From positions 1-33,830 of the forward strand of contig JAFZFU010000037.1 of the NCBI GenBank assembly GCA_017555745.1: 33,830 nt of DNA, written 5' to 3'. A model generated the notes under the pieces. That model worked only from the letters and a program-made list of their open reading frames with translations, was not told the DNA's origin and made no database searches. Numbering within the stretch: position 1 is the first letter of the stretch; the number at the start of each line of letters is the position of its first letter. Shown here piece by piece: positions 1-8,830 of this stretch. A program made the translations under genes and the position numbers. The DNA is from Bacteroidales bacterium. GTDB taxonomy: Bacteria > Bacteroidota > Bacteroidia > Bacteroidales > P3.

Positions 1-1
1 A

Positions 2-619
2 TTAGTAATTACGTTGGCTTGTATGCTGACATTAGGAGCAATTCAGGCTCAGGAAGTAGAAAAGGAAAATAAATTCTTTATGGAAGCGAAAGTCGGAATG
101 GAAACTTTCAATAACTATTCGGCAATATCGGTCTTTGCCGATGAAGTTGCAAACTATTCCGGTACAACAACAGAGCTCAATTTTGGTTATCGTTTTCCCC
201 AAAATGCTGCTATTGAGTTGTCGCTTTTTTCTGGAGGTATAAATTCTTCCTATGTTGCAATCAATGAATACTTCTACTACAATGAAGCTACTATTGGCTT
301 TAGAAAACACTTCGCTATTACCGAGAAATCGGAATTTTATTGCGGATTACGTATGGGTATGACACGATGTCAAAACACTCTTACATACCAAAACGAAGAT
401 TATAAAATAGTACGATATGGAATTAAAACGCAATTGGTAACAGGATACAACTACTACATTACTCCACGAAATTATATAGGTATTTCTGTAATATTCCCCT
501 CATTCGGATTATTCAACTCTAATGGTGATATTCCTACAGAATTGACGAACTTCCCGGTTAACCAAAAGACCGGTCTTCAAGGATATAGCGTAAATATTGG
601 TTTTGGTGCAAAATTTTAA
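2..619 (+). CDS. outer-membrane beta-barrel protein, 5' end outside window
   Basis: The reading frame is open from the first bases of the window. The first residues (LVITLACMLTLGAIQAQ) look like the hydrophobic part of a signal peptide ending at an Ala-Gln-Ala-Gln cleavage region, so the true start lies upstream of position 1 and the TTG at 14 is not a credible start. The mature part, about 185 residues, alternates aromatic/hydrophobic and polar residues (for example ELNFGYRFPQNAAIELSLF and YSVNIGFGAKF) and ends in Phe, the usual last residue of an outer-membrane barrel recognised by the BAM complex. It resembles small Bacteroidota porin-like or OmpW-like barrels, but I see no family-specific motif. 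A hairpin terminator follows 31 bases after the stop, so this is the last gene of its transcript. Role unknown. Confidence 0.6.
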   Translation, partial: LVITLACMLTLGAIQAQEVEKENKFFMEAKVGMETFNNYSAISVFADEVANYSGTTTELNFGYRFPQNAAIELSLFSGGINSSYVAINEYFYYNEATIGFRKHFAITEKSEFYCGLRMGMTRCQNTLTYQNEDYKIVRYGIKTQLVTGYNYYITPRNYIGISVIFPSFGLFNSNGDIPTELTNFPVNQKTGLQGYSVNIGFGAKF

Positions 620-650
620 GAAAATACTTTATCATAAAAATTGATGAATT

Positions 651-688
651 ATCCCTTGTCCTTAGTCGGGCAGGGGATTTTTGTTTTT
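651..688 (+). terminator. Rho-independent terminator of the barrel gene
   Basis: ATCCCTTGTCC (651-661) pairs with GGGCAGGGGAT (668-678) through 11 base pairs including two G-U pairs, with a 6-nt loop, and is followed by a T-rich tract TTTTGTTTTT. Confidence 0.8.
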
Positions 689-815
689 AGAGTGTTTTGT
701 CCTGAAAAAAGTTGACACTAAAATCAAGAAAAAAGCATAAAGAAAGTAAAAGAAAAGGAGAAAAAAAATTCATATACCTATTCTTTCGACAAAAGTAGCT
801 GTAGTAATAAAATTA

Positions 816-899
816 CCCCTACCCCTTTTTGTACAAACCCCTACCCCTTTCTATACAAAACCCCTACCCCTTTTTGCACAAAACCCCTACCCTTTTTTT
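816..899. repeat. four C-rich tandem repeats, 22-23 bp period
   Basis: Four consecutive units begin CCCCTACCCC (the last is CCCCTACCC), each followed by a T-run and, in the first three, a GYACAAA- or ATACAAAA-type tail. Unit starts are 816, 838, 861 and 884, so the period is 22, 23, 23. On the minus strand each of the first three units reads GGGGTAGGGG, so seven G4 tracts and one G3 tract occur within 84 bases, a pattern compatible with G-quadruplex formation. A small hairpin, AAAAAGAT-TATC-ATCTTTTT, follows at 901-920. No gene is visible here. Confidence 0.85.
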
Positions 900-1015
900 G
901 AAAAAGATTATCATCTTTTTTTGAAGCAATCAAATTGTTTTAAAAAAGGACTGATACCATCACAAAAAAGAAAACCGGGTATGAAAAAAACGGTGTCGTT
1001 ATAGACTGTTTTTCC

Positions 1016-1483
1016 CATCCCGATGCCGTCGAAATTTCCTCGTGATGAAAATTGAACTCCCTCACGATGTAGATAAAACCGCAGCGTGATGTAATTTTAT
1101 CGCCTTTATCAGCAATAAACTTTCGTGCAATATGGTTTATAGTACGATGCTCGATGGTATAATATATGGTGCTGTATGGTATAATATATGAAGCTCTATG
1201 GTACAATATTTGCCATCCCAAAGTCTTTGGGGTACCATGCCAAAGTCTTTGGGAGCATTAGCCAAAGACTTTGGGGGTATTAGCGAAAGTCTTTCGCACA
1301 CCAATGTTTATACCACGCTGCGTGAACATTTGTACCATAGAAAATTATGGTTTATACCATAGCCCATCATCACAAGAGGCTCACTTCGGGATAAAAACCA
1401 TGCGGTTTACGACCCAAAACTACGGCACTTACACCTCAAAACTGCCATAGTTGTGTGTACAAAGATAGCAGTTGTCGATTGGA
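1016..1483. repeat. array of degenerate 22-bp-phased units (array 1)
   Basis: Short motifs recur at exact 22-bp steps through about 470 bases. GATG starts at 1022, 1044, 1066 and 1088. ATGGT starts at 1132, 1154, 1176 and 1198. The 13-15 bp palindromes CCAAAGTCTTTGG (or variants) are centred at 1224, 1246, 1268 and 1290. TTRTACCA starts at 1308, 1330 and 1352. AAC starts at 1396, 1418 and 1440. Neighbouring units resemble one another, but units far apart share little beyond the phase. Many units contain a small dyad, such as CATCCCGATG (1016-1025) or GCGAAAGTCTTTCGC (1283-1297). No ORF with coding character lies here. The same phase and a related CNYGAKG core recur at 17175 and 27309. Confidence 0.75.
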
Positions 1484-1487
1484 TAAA

Positions 1488-1529
1488 ACAAAAAAAGAGC
1501 GATACTTGAGTATAATCCCAAATATCGCT
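1488..1529 (-). terminator. minus-strand terminator
   Basis: Read on the minus strand, AGCGATA (1529-1523) pairs with TATCGCT (1504-1498), followed by a run of T from the A-run at 1488-1496. It would stop transcription coming from greA and the HIT gene after it has crossed the palindromic element at 1541-1735. Confidence 0.65.
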
Positions 1530-1540
1530 TACACAATAAA

Positions 1541-1735
1541 GGCAACTTCTAAAAATTCCACATTCTAGGAAATTGAATTAATTGCAGAAAGAACTTTTGC
1601 GTGCTTTGCGTTTTTTACCGAAATTTTTCTATTTCTTTTTCAATCGCATAGCCCGCTATGCTCAATCAAAAGAAACTAGAAATCTTTCTAGTAAAAATTC
1701 GCAAATCACTTGCAAAGCAATTTTTAGAAGTTGCC
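1541..1735. repeat. 195-bp MITE-like palindromic element
   Basis: The ends are a perfect 17-bp inverted repeat: GGCAACTTCTAAAAATT (1541-1557) and its reverse complement (1719-1735). The interior is also an imperfect palindrome, with a tip hairpin GCATAG-CCCG-CTATGC (1646-1661) and paired flanks such as TTTCTATTTCTTTT against AAAAGAAACTAGAAA. TAAA lies directly outside both ends (1537-1540 and 1736-1739), a possible 4-bp target duplication, though the area is AT-rich. There is no transposase and no coding ORF. A small non-autonomous element or a long structured RNA are both possible. Confidence 0.6.
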
Positions 1736-1752
1736 TAAAAAGAAAAATCAAA

Positions 1753-2148
1753 CTATTCCATTTCTTTTGCTATTGCGGCAGCAAGGTCGGTAAACTCTTG
1801 CTCCAAAAGCGCTACACGTTCCTTTTTAAAATCGAGGTCCCCTACCCCATTGATAGGCACTAAATGGATATGGGCATGAGGCACATCGATGCCTATAACA
1901 GCCACACCCACTTTAATACAGGGAACTGCCTTGGCCAACGCCTTGGCAACCTTTTTGCTGAAAAGATGAAGACGAGTGAAGGTTTCATCGTCCAAATCAA
2001 AGATATTATCAACTTCTTTCTTAGGTATTACCAACACATGACCTACTGCAATAGGCGATATATCCAAAAAAGCCAAACAATCTTCGGTTTCGGCCACACG
2101 GTAGCAAGGAATCTCACCATTGCATATTTTTGTGAATATTGATGCCAT
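1753..2148 (-). CDS. HIT (histidine triad) family protein
   Basis: This 131-residue protein is a histidine-triad nucleotide-binding hydrolase of the HinT/HIT type. The family hydrolyses nucleoside phosphoramidates or related nucleotide conjugates in the cytoplasm. The signature HAHIHL, with His91, His93 and His95, is complete, and the N-terminal part (IFTKICNGEIPCYRVAETE, then FLDISPIAVGHVLVIPKK) is typical of the family. Length is normal. The start codon lies 18 bases after the greA stop, so the two are probably co-transcribed from upstream of greA. The stop is 14 bases from the end of the palindromic element at 1541-1735. The exact substrate cannot be told from sequence. Confidence 0.93.
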   Translation of the reverse strand: MASIFTKICNGEIPCYRVAETEDCLAFLDISPIAVGHVLVIPKKEVDNIFDLDDETFTRLHLFSKKVAKALAKAVPCIKVGVAVIGIDVPHAHIHLVPINGVGDLDFKKERVALLEQEFTDLAAAIAKEME

Positions 2149-2166
2149 AGTATACTGTATTTAAAT

Positions 2167-2640
2167 TTAACGTTGAACAGAAAGCACCTCGAAGTTTATA
2201 GTACCTGCAGGCACTTGCACCTCTACAATATCGCCGACACGTTTACCCAACAATGCTTTGGCAATAGGCGACGACACCGAAATCTTGTTCTTTTTAATAT
2301 CAGCTTCACTTTCGGGAACTATCTCGTAGGATATCTTGGTATTTGTTTTAGTGTTTTTTATTTCCACTTTCGACAAAAGCAATATCTTCGAAGTATCCAA
2401 TTTCGATTCATCGAGCAAACGAGCATTTGCCACCAAGTCTTGCAACTTAGATATACGAGCTTCCAACAAGCCTTGAGCTTCTTTAGCGGCATCGTATTCG
2501 GCATTTTCCGAAAGGTCGCCCTTATCGCGAGCCTCAGCAATAGCAGCCGAAGCGGCAGGACGCTCTTTAGTGATTAAGTAATTCAACTCTTCTTTAAGTT
2601 TTCTTAATCCTTCTTCACTATAATATTTTATTTCTCCCAT
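2167..2640 (-). CDS. greA: transcription elongation factor GreA
   Basis: GreA binds the secondary channel of RNA polymerase and stimulates cleavage of backtracked transcripts. The protein is 157 residues, about the E. coli length. Residues 1-75 form the antiparallel coiled-coil finger with the conserved tip KGDLSENAEYDAAKE, in which Asp42 and Glu45 are the acidic tip residues. The C-terminal FKBP-like globular domain ends with the usual ALLGKRVGDIVEVQVPAG motif (about residues 129-146). It is the first gene of a two-gene unit with the HIT protein and has the ordinary ATG start GEIKYYSEEGLRKLKEEL. Confidence 0.97.
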   Translation of the reverse strand: MGEIKYYSEEGLRKLKEELNYLITKERPAASAAIAEARDKGDLSENAEYDAAKEAQGLLEARISKLQDLVANARLLDESKLDTSKILLLSKVEIKNTKTNTKISYEIVPESEADIKKNKISVSSPIAKALLGKRVGDIVEVQVPAGTINFEVLSVQR

Positions 2641-2749
2641 AACTTATCGGTTAAGATTAAATATTTTTATCTACTTATTAATTCTACATTATCAAGAATA
2701 TCTATAAACAAATATTATCCATCTTTTGTTTTTCGATATACAATTAAAA

Positions 2750-2782
2750 CATTAGGAAAGACCATTTAGGTCTTTCCTAATG
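2750..2782 (-). terminator. strong hairpin terminator after the PorV/PorQ gene
   Basis: CATTAGGAAAGACC (2750-2763) and GGTCTTTCCTAATG (2769-2782) form a perfect 14-bp stem with a 5-nt loop. On the minus strand the stem is followed by TTTTAATTG. It ends the envelope operon. Confidence 0.85.
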
Positions 2783-2809
2783 TAAAAAGTTATATGTACA
2801 AATCTTCGA

Positions 2810-3880
2810 TTAGAAGCTCAATACAACTCCAATAGAGTGCGATCCTTTGAAAGGAGCAGCCGATCTATACGAGTAATCCAAACCTATAGAAGAAGCAGGT
2901 TTGTCGCCTTTTTGTTTCGACAAAGGAATCTTTACCGAAGCACCGGCAGTAGGACCGGTCATAGCACTTGTACGATTAGCTTCGCTGAATATATCGTTTT
3001 GATAAACGAAACCACCACGTACTTGGAACATATTCAACAACGAATATTCGGCACCAACTATGAAATTATCTTTCATAAAAGCATTGGAAGTAAAGTTACC
3101 AGCCAATGTCAAACGTTGGTCGTAAGCGTCGAATAAGAAGTCGTAAGACAAACCGATGTTCAAACAAGTAGGCATTTCGAATGCTTGCGAGCGTTCTTCA
3201 ACAGTTTTAGAAACACCACCCCAGTCAACTAAAGTACGAGCCAAACCGTCGCCCGAGAAACTCAAAGCGGGTCCGATGTTCTTTAACGAAACACCAAATT
3301 TAAATTCATCATCATCACCGGTTACATACTGGATACCTGCGTCGATAGCAATACCCATAGCCGAAACGTTGTCGGTAGATTCGGAAATAACTTTGATATT
3401 AACACCACCATGTATACTATTCGAGAACGAGTGAGCATACATTACGTTTATATTAAACAACGATGGCGAGTAAGTACCATTACTTCCTTGTTCAGGACTT
3501 TCAACGGTAGTGATAGGAATATCGCCAAAACCAACCCCCATGATAGCAAGACCGATAACATCGGCAGCACCCAAACGTTGGCCAAAACCAAAGGCATTGA
3601 TAGAAGCGCCGTAGCCACTAAACCATTGTGTATTTGAATAAATAACCTCTGTTTTGCCTAAAAAAGACAAACCTGCAACGTTGGTATAAACAGCTTCAAC
3701 ACCTTGTGCACAAGCAGTGTTTACGCCACCCCAACCGGCACTACGTGCCCATGGATTTATAAGCAATTCACTTGCACCGGCTGTACCACGACGGTCATCA
3801 TTCCCTGCCATAGCGGTTCCGGCTGATAGCACTGCTATCAGCGAAACCAAGACTAATATTTTACTATATCTATTTTTCAT
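2810..3880 (-). CDS. PorV/PorQ family outer-membrane protein
   Basis: This 356-residue protein starts with a signal peptide (residues 1-25, ending TAMAGNDD). The mature part has the features of the PorV/PorQ family: an N-terminal GTAGASELLINPWARSAGWG segment, then EAVYTNVAGLSFL, many beta strands, and a final SIGVVLSF ending in Phe. Family members include PorV, a shuttle and attachment-complex component of T9SS, and PorQ, but many Bacteroidota encode further paralogs beside particular secreted proteins. Here it is the last gene of an operon after a TonB-dependent receptor and a large secreted protein with a T9SS-like tail. A dedicated partner for that cargo is therefore a reasonable inference, more so than the housekeeping PorV. 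It starts 31 bases after the upstream gene and ends at a strong terminator. Confidence 0.8.
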   Translation of the reverse strand: MKNRYSKILVLVSLIAVLSAGTAMAGNDDRRGTAGASELLINPWARSAGWGGVNTACAQGVEAVYTNVAGLSFLGKTEVIYSNTQWFSGYGASINAFGFGQRLGAADVIGLAIMGVGFGDIPITTVESPEQGSNGTYSPSLFNINVMYAHSFSNSIHGGVNIKVISESTDNVSAMGIAIDAGIQYVTGDDDEFKFGVSLKNIGPALSFSGDGLARTLVDWGGVSKTVEERSQAFEMPTCLNIGLSYDFLFDAYDQRLTLAGNFTSNAFMKDNFIVGAEYSLLNMFQVRGGFVYQNDIFSEANRTSAMTGPTAGASVKIPLSKQKGDKPASSIGLDYSYRSAAPFKGSHSIGVVLSF

Positions 3881-3911
3881 ATCAATTTCTATATTTTATC
3901 TTCTAGTTAAA

Positions 3912-6900
3912 TTAAAATTGGAATGCATTTAAGTCAACCGGACGCATTGTTCCAAACCATTTCACTATTCTTTCACCCATGTCTGTCTTGACGTGAATCA
4001 AATACATACCTCCTGATATTGGCAAACCTGTATGTGTCTTCAAATCCCAATCCAAAGTATAGCCTGTATTAGCATTACCGGCATCATCCGGAGTAGGTCC
4101 TAAAGTACGTACTAGAGTTCCATCCACTGTATAAATAGATACTGTAGATTTTGCAGGAAGATTGGTTATACGTACACGTGTATCCAATTGGCTCGATGTT
4201 TCGTAAGCCGAGTTGCTATAGTATGGATTTGGAACAACTGCGATATTGTCTAATATAGAGTTAGTCAAATCTTCGTTGTTTTTGTATTGATCGGTCAATG
4301 TTATTACATCGCTTGTCAATTCAAATTCATACATAGGATTATTAGCGTTGAATTCTTCCAATCCTGAATGTGCAGGTTTGCTTTGGTTGTGGCTATAGAA
4401 TTTAGAATATGGTTTCGACACGTTCAAATCTATAGTTACATCACAAGGTATTTCGTCATACGAAGTAAATACAAATTCTTCAGATGTTACCAAAGGCATA
4501 TTTACCCACATTACACTCGAGAACAAGAATGCCGAAGAGTCGCGCAACGAAACGCAGAATTTTTGGTTTTCGGCAGTGAACAAACCATGATCGATATGAC
4601 GAGTATCACCCTTATATGGTTCCGACATCAAACGATCCAAAGACGACAACATCTTCCAAGCCCATCTACCTTCATCGTATGAAGGAGTGATATAGTATTT
4701 GTACGATCTATCTTCTTTAGACAAATCTTTGTATATTTGGTTGTTTGCACCAAGTATATATAAGAAGTGACGACCACCCATTACATAATCACTCGAACCT
4801 AACATAGTTCTCGATGTTGGATTCCACAACATATCTTTACCGTTTTCTGATGGATAACGAGAGTCTTCACCATACATTACGTTCAAACGCTCACCGGTTT
4901 CGATATTAATAACATATCCTGGGAACCAACCCATACCATATTTGTATTCTGCAGTATCAATGTTACCATCTTTGTCGATAGAAGGAGCAGCACGCAATTG
5001 GAAACGACGTACATTGCCTTCAGATTGTGTATAGTTGTCACTCATTTCCAATACCGGACAACGAGTCCATTTAGATCTATCTTTGGTAATAACTACACGG
5101 ATACTCGATACATTACTCATATCATTGTAGTTCAAAGAAGCGTTGGTTGCAGGATCGTAGTAAGCACGATATATTTTTTCATATGGTTCTTTAAATCTGT
5201 TGCAACCACCACCGGCACCAACTTCTTTACCATTTTCATCCCATACGAATCTCGATTTATCAGCTACAAAGTGACGTAACGAGAATCCCGGGTGATAATC
5301 CAAAGTAGACACTAAAGCGTATGGAGCCCATGTACCGTTAGAAGCAGATGAAGTTTGTAAAACTTTTTCGAAAGTTTCGTTTTTATCCAAAGCATATGTT
5401 TCAGTTCTACTAGTTTCAAGATCTATAACATATTTATAGTAGTCTTCATCCAAATAAGCTTCAGCAGATACTTGTACTTCGCCTGTTTGACCCAAGAAAA
5501 TATCTCTATTTTCTCGTATATATTGGTTACCTGCGCGAACCCAGTTGTAAGCCATGTAGTTGTCATTATCTGGCAAACCGGTCAACCACATTTTGGTAAC
5601 ATCTTCAAATTCCATAGTAGCACCCAAGAAAGTACCATCGTTGATATAACCACCACCGTAAGCGCCGGTAGCTGTAGTTGTATTTACGTCTATAGAAGAA
5701 GCAACAGCGTTAGCATTCGACAAGCATATAGATATACCTAAGTCTAATATCAATTGTTCATTGTAACGACTAATAGGATGTTCCGAAGTTATTTCATAAA
5801 CATTATCGTATATAGGTTGACCATCCTTGCGAGTTACTACCCAAGTAGCAGCCGAATCAACACCCGAGAATTTGATTACAAATTCACCAGGTTTTACGTT
5901 CAATGGGTCTACTATACGTATCGACAATGGACCATAGTTCTTTTCGTAACGAGGATGAGTTATAATCCAAGGATCGTTTACACCATTACGTCCCAATTCA
6001 GCAGCATGGTATGTAGGTTCTTGACCTGGAGCACCCATCAATTCTTCAATAGAACTTTCGGTCAAACGTAGAATGTTGTTTCCATTACCGAAACCTTCGA
6101 TACGGGTAATTTCAGGAGAAGTACCGTAAGCAGCTTGGATAATAGTACCGCCATTTTCGTTAGCAGGATTGTGAGGCATAACTTTTATAGCTTCGATAGA
6201 ACCTTGTTTTTCGTTTTTACGACCTGCAAGGTAAGGAGTTTTTTGACCATCCAATTTAGCGGCGTCAGTAGGATCGTAAGCTTTGTAACGGTTGTGAGCG
6301 TAAGCAACAGCTATAAAATAGTATTCTTTATTGTTTACCAAACGAGTGTTGTTGCCCGGAGCAAAAGCATCGTTAGTAATTCTGAAAGAGTGTTGTATAC
6401 CTTTGTTAGCACCCGATACCTTAACCGAAGGAACCAAAGCACCGATAGAACCATTCATTTCGTAGTTAACCAATTTTCCGATAGGCAATGTTTTAGCTTC
6501 ATCGTAGTAGTTTTCGATATCACATTGAGCTACCAAACGAGCTTTGGTTTCGTCGCCAAGGTCGGTAACAGAAACTGTAGCATCTTTTAATTGGTATATT
6601 TGATAACCTTCAAATTTGAAAGATCTTTCGTCGTCAGTATATGGTATTGTTTCAGTTTCTTGACGAGTAGTAGTAACAACATCGCCGTTGATATCTACAA
6701 GAGGATTACCATCAGCACCAAAAACAGTGTCAGTCACTGTAACCAAATTCGAAGAGAATTTAGCGATAGAAGGATCTTGTTCGTTGTATCTTTCATTGTA
6801 GTTATTCGAGTTAGGATTATCGTAAGTCAAATAAAGGATAACTTCGTTTTCCAATTCTTGAGCTACAAGAGTAGGAGCATCAGGACCGTCGATAATTTTG

Positions 6901-8792
6901 AAACAGTTTTCGAACAACGATTGACATTTATCATCGATTTGACGCAACAAAGCAACCGAAGCAGCAGGACCACCACTTGCAGCTTGAGCAAAAGGAATAC
7001 CCACTGTAATGTAGTTAACAGCACCTGGTTTCAAAGTAAACGGACCGGCAGATTGCATGAAACGACGGTCTCCCGGAGGATTAGAATTGCCAGCACCATC
7101 AATATTCTTTTCAGTCCATTCATATCCTGGATCTTTACCATCGGTACCCCAATTCCATGGGTCACTATCACCTGGGAACATAAAGTCAGCATCTATTTCG
7201 GTAGTACCGTCTGCGTTAAGACCATCACCACCAAATTTCATACGAGCTTTATTTTTCCATCTACCTGTTAGATAGTTATAGAAGTCGTATGCTTTTTGAG
7301 GATCACTATTATCTCCGCTTGTTCCAATGTTGTAGTATACAAAACGACGCATACCGAAACGTTCGTCATCCACTATACCATTACCAAAATTTACACCATT
7401 GATAGCACAGTTGTTGATAGCTTCGCCCGGTTTGAAATACCATACACCACCGGTTTCGTCATCGTAGAACAAATCAGCGTCTTCTGACAATTGGATAGTA
7501 TCGTAGCATTGTTTGTCTTCCAACCAATAGCTTTGCAAATATTTGCTATATTCAGGGTGGATTTTAGCTTTTTCGATATCAATTTTAGGATTGTCTTTTC
7601 CATCGGCATCCATATAAGGACCTTGGAAGAAGTCGATACCTACAGCAGGAGGATTGCCCGAGTAAGTTTCGGCAGTACCGAAACCATCTTGGTCTACACC
7701 ATTGTAGCAATAACCCAAACCACGTTTTACGTCGCAACCTACGTAGTCGTCACCGGCAAAACCCAAATCAGTATCCACCCATTGGCTGAAGTAAGTATTC
7801 TTCAATTCATAAGTAGAACGGTTGATGATTTCATAGGTATAGAAAGTCATGTTGTTGATTTCATCGTTAGTAGAGAACGCGAAAGCTTGAGCACGAATTT
7901 CCAAACCGATAGATTGACCTTTCGATTCTGTGTGAGAGTTACCATTATCGTTGAACACCCACCAAATGGTTTGGTCACCTTTAAGCACTTGGTCAGAAAG
8001 AATACTACCTGTAATCAATTGAGCACCACCTGTACCTTCAGTTTGTTCCATCGAACGAGCAGGTTCGTATTTTTCGCCCGGAGCAAGGTTAGCTTTCAAA
8101 GTTTTAGGACATAATTCATTGTCGAAATCATAGTAAGGATAATCACCTTTAGTGTAATCGTATATACCATCACCATCGGCATCAAAGAAAGGTGCCAAAT
8201 ATCTTGATTGGTTTTTAGAAGTATTGCCATGAGCAGGCCATTCTTTTATTACGTCAGGTATAGCACCTTCGTCATAGTTCTCGTTTTGCATAGGAGCACC
8301 ATCTTCCGAGTAATTAAACATACTACGGAAAGTTTGTACTTCAGCTTGAGATATTTTGTAATGTCTGTCGTATTCATTACAAACATCCAACGATACATTA
8401 GCTTGACCATCTACAGTCAAAGGACCGGGCCAATAGTCATCACCCGACGAACCGAATGTTAAAGCTGCTATACGAAGTTGGTCGTTAACGTCGGTACCAC
8501 CAATCCAAAGAGCAGCACAATACATGGGAGTAGAAGAACCATTTGCAGGGATATAATACTTAGCAATGGCACCATCAAACCACATATTACCATAAGCATT
8601 GATAAGAGCACGCACATTGTTGATGTTCAACTCTGCTGTACTTTGAGCTCTCTTACAACGCGACTCATCTTTTGTTGCAACAGTCTTTTTAGCCATCTTC
8701 TTCGCACCGATATACTCGCGAGCCGTAGCTGTTTGCGAAAAAGAAGCACAAAGGAATGCAACTAATATTATTCTACTAAATATATTTTTCAT
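3912..8792 (-). CDS. large secreted protein with T9SS-like C-terminal domain
   Basis: A 1626-residue exported protein of unknown function. Residues 1-24 are a signal peptide (MKNIFSRIILVAFLCASF, cleavage near TATA-RE). Residues 204-215 carry an acidic DADGDGIYD motif of the calcium-binding, thrombospondin-3-like type. The middle is rich in Asn, Asp, Tyr and Gly with no repeat I recognise. The last 100 or so residues (from about 1525, NIAVVPNPYYSNSAYE) have the Ig-like FlgD/T9SS sorting-domain pattern: STVSIYTVDGTLVRTL, then SGGMYLIHVKTDMGERIVKW. Standard type A signals end just after the lysine-rich strand; here another 13 residues follow, ending in Phe. It sits between a TonB-dependent receptor (38 bases upstream) and a PorV/PorQ protein (31 bases downstream), so surface display or secretion by T9SS is likely. 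Ligand or substrate unknown. Confidence 0.75.
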   Translation of the reverse strand: MKNIFSRIILVAFLCASFSQTATAREYIGAKKMAKKTVATKDESRCKRAQSTAELNINNVRALINAYGNMWFDGAIAKYYIPANGSSTPMYCAALWIGGTDVNDQLRIAALTFGSSGDDYWPGPLTVDGQANVSLDVCNEYDRHYKISQAEVQTFRSMFNYSEDGAPMQNENYDEGAIPDVIKEWPAHGNTSKNQSRYLAPFFDADGDGIYDYTKGDYPYYDFDNELCPKTLKANLAPGEKYEPARSMEQTEGTGGAQLITGSILSDQVLKGDQTIWWVFNDNGNSHTESKGQSIGLEIRAQAFAFSTNDEINNMTFYTYEIINRSTYELKNTYFSQWVDTDLGFAGDDYVGCDVKRGLGYCYNGVDQDGFGTAETYSGNPPAVGIDFFQGPYMDADGKDNPKIDIEKAKIHPEYSKYLQSYWLEDKQCYDTIQLSEDADLFYDDETGGVWYFKPGEAINNCAINGVNFGNGIVDDERFGMRRFVYYNIGTSGDNSDPQKAYDFYNYLTGRWKNKARMKFGGDGLNADGTTEIDADFMFPGDSDPWNWGTDGKDPGYEWTEKNIDGAGNSNPPGDRRFMQSAGPFTLKPGAVNYITVGIPFAQAASGGPAASVALLRQIDDKCQSLFENCFKIIDGPDAPTLVAQELENEVILYLTYDNPNSNNYNERYNEQDPSIAKFSSNLVTVTDTVFGADGNPLVDINGDVVTTTRQETETIPYTDDERSFKFEGYQIYQLKDATVSVTDLGDETKARLVAQCDIENYYDEAKTLPIGKLVNYEMNGSIGALVPSVKVSGANKGIQHSFRITNDAFAPGNNTRLVNNKEYYFIAVAYAHNRYKAYDPTDAAKLDGQKTPYLAGRKNEKQGSIEAIKVMPHNPANENGGTIIQAAYGTSPEITRIEGFGNGNNILRLTESSIEELMGAPGQEPTYHAAELGRNGVNDPWIITHPRYEKNYGPLSIRIVDPLNVKPGEFVIKFSGVDSAATWVVTRKDGQPIYDNVYEITSEHPISRYNEQLILDLGISICLSNANAVASSIDVNTTTATGAYGGGYINDGTFLGATMEFEDVTKMWLTGLPDNDNYMAYNWVRAGNQYIRENRDIFLGQTGEVQVSAEAYLDEDYYKYVIDLETSRTETYALDKNETFEKVLQTSSASNGTWAPYALVSTLDYHPGFSLRHFVADKSRFVWDENGKEVGAGGGCNRFKEPYEKIYRAYYDPATNASLNYNDMSNVSSIRVVITKDRSKWTRCPVLEMSDNYTQSEGNVRRFQLRAAPSIDKDGNIDTAEYKYGMGWFPGYVINIETGERLNVMYGEDSRYPSENGKDMLWNPTSRTMLGSSDYVMGGRHFLYILGANNQIYKDLSKEDRSYKYYITPSYDEGRWAWKMLSSLDRLMSEPYKGDTRHIDHGLFTAENQKFCVSLRDSSAFLFSSVMWVNMPLVTSEEFVFTSYDEIPCDVTIDLNVSKPYSKFYSHNQSKPAHSGLEEFNANNPMYEFELTSDVITLTDQYKNNEDLTNSILDNIAVVPNPYYSNSAYETSSQLDTRVRITNLPAKSTVSIYTVDGTLVRTLGPTPDDAGNANTGYTLDWDLKTHTGLPISGGMYLIHVKTDMGERIVKWFGTMRPVDLNAFQF

Positions 8793-8830
8793 CTTTATCT
8801 TATTTTACAAATTACAAATATGCTTCACTA

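Noticed and set aside
1016-1483. CRISPR array
   Set aside because: The step is 22 bp with no constant repeat of 23 bases or more, units drift along the array, and there are no cas genes in the window.
1582-1863. 93-codon plus-strand ORF
   Set aside because: It lies inside the palindromic element and antisense to the HIT gene, with no coding character; chance frame.
6591-7271. 226-codon plus-strand ORF
   Set aside because: Antisense to the large secreted protein gene; composition mirrors the opposite strand (Ser/Thr/Phe/Val-rich). Several similar frames occur along 4300-8700 for the same reason.
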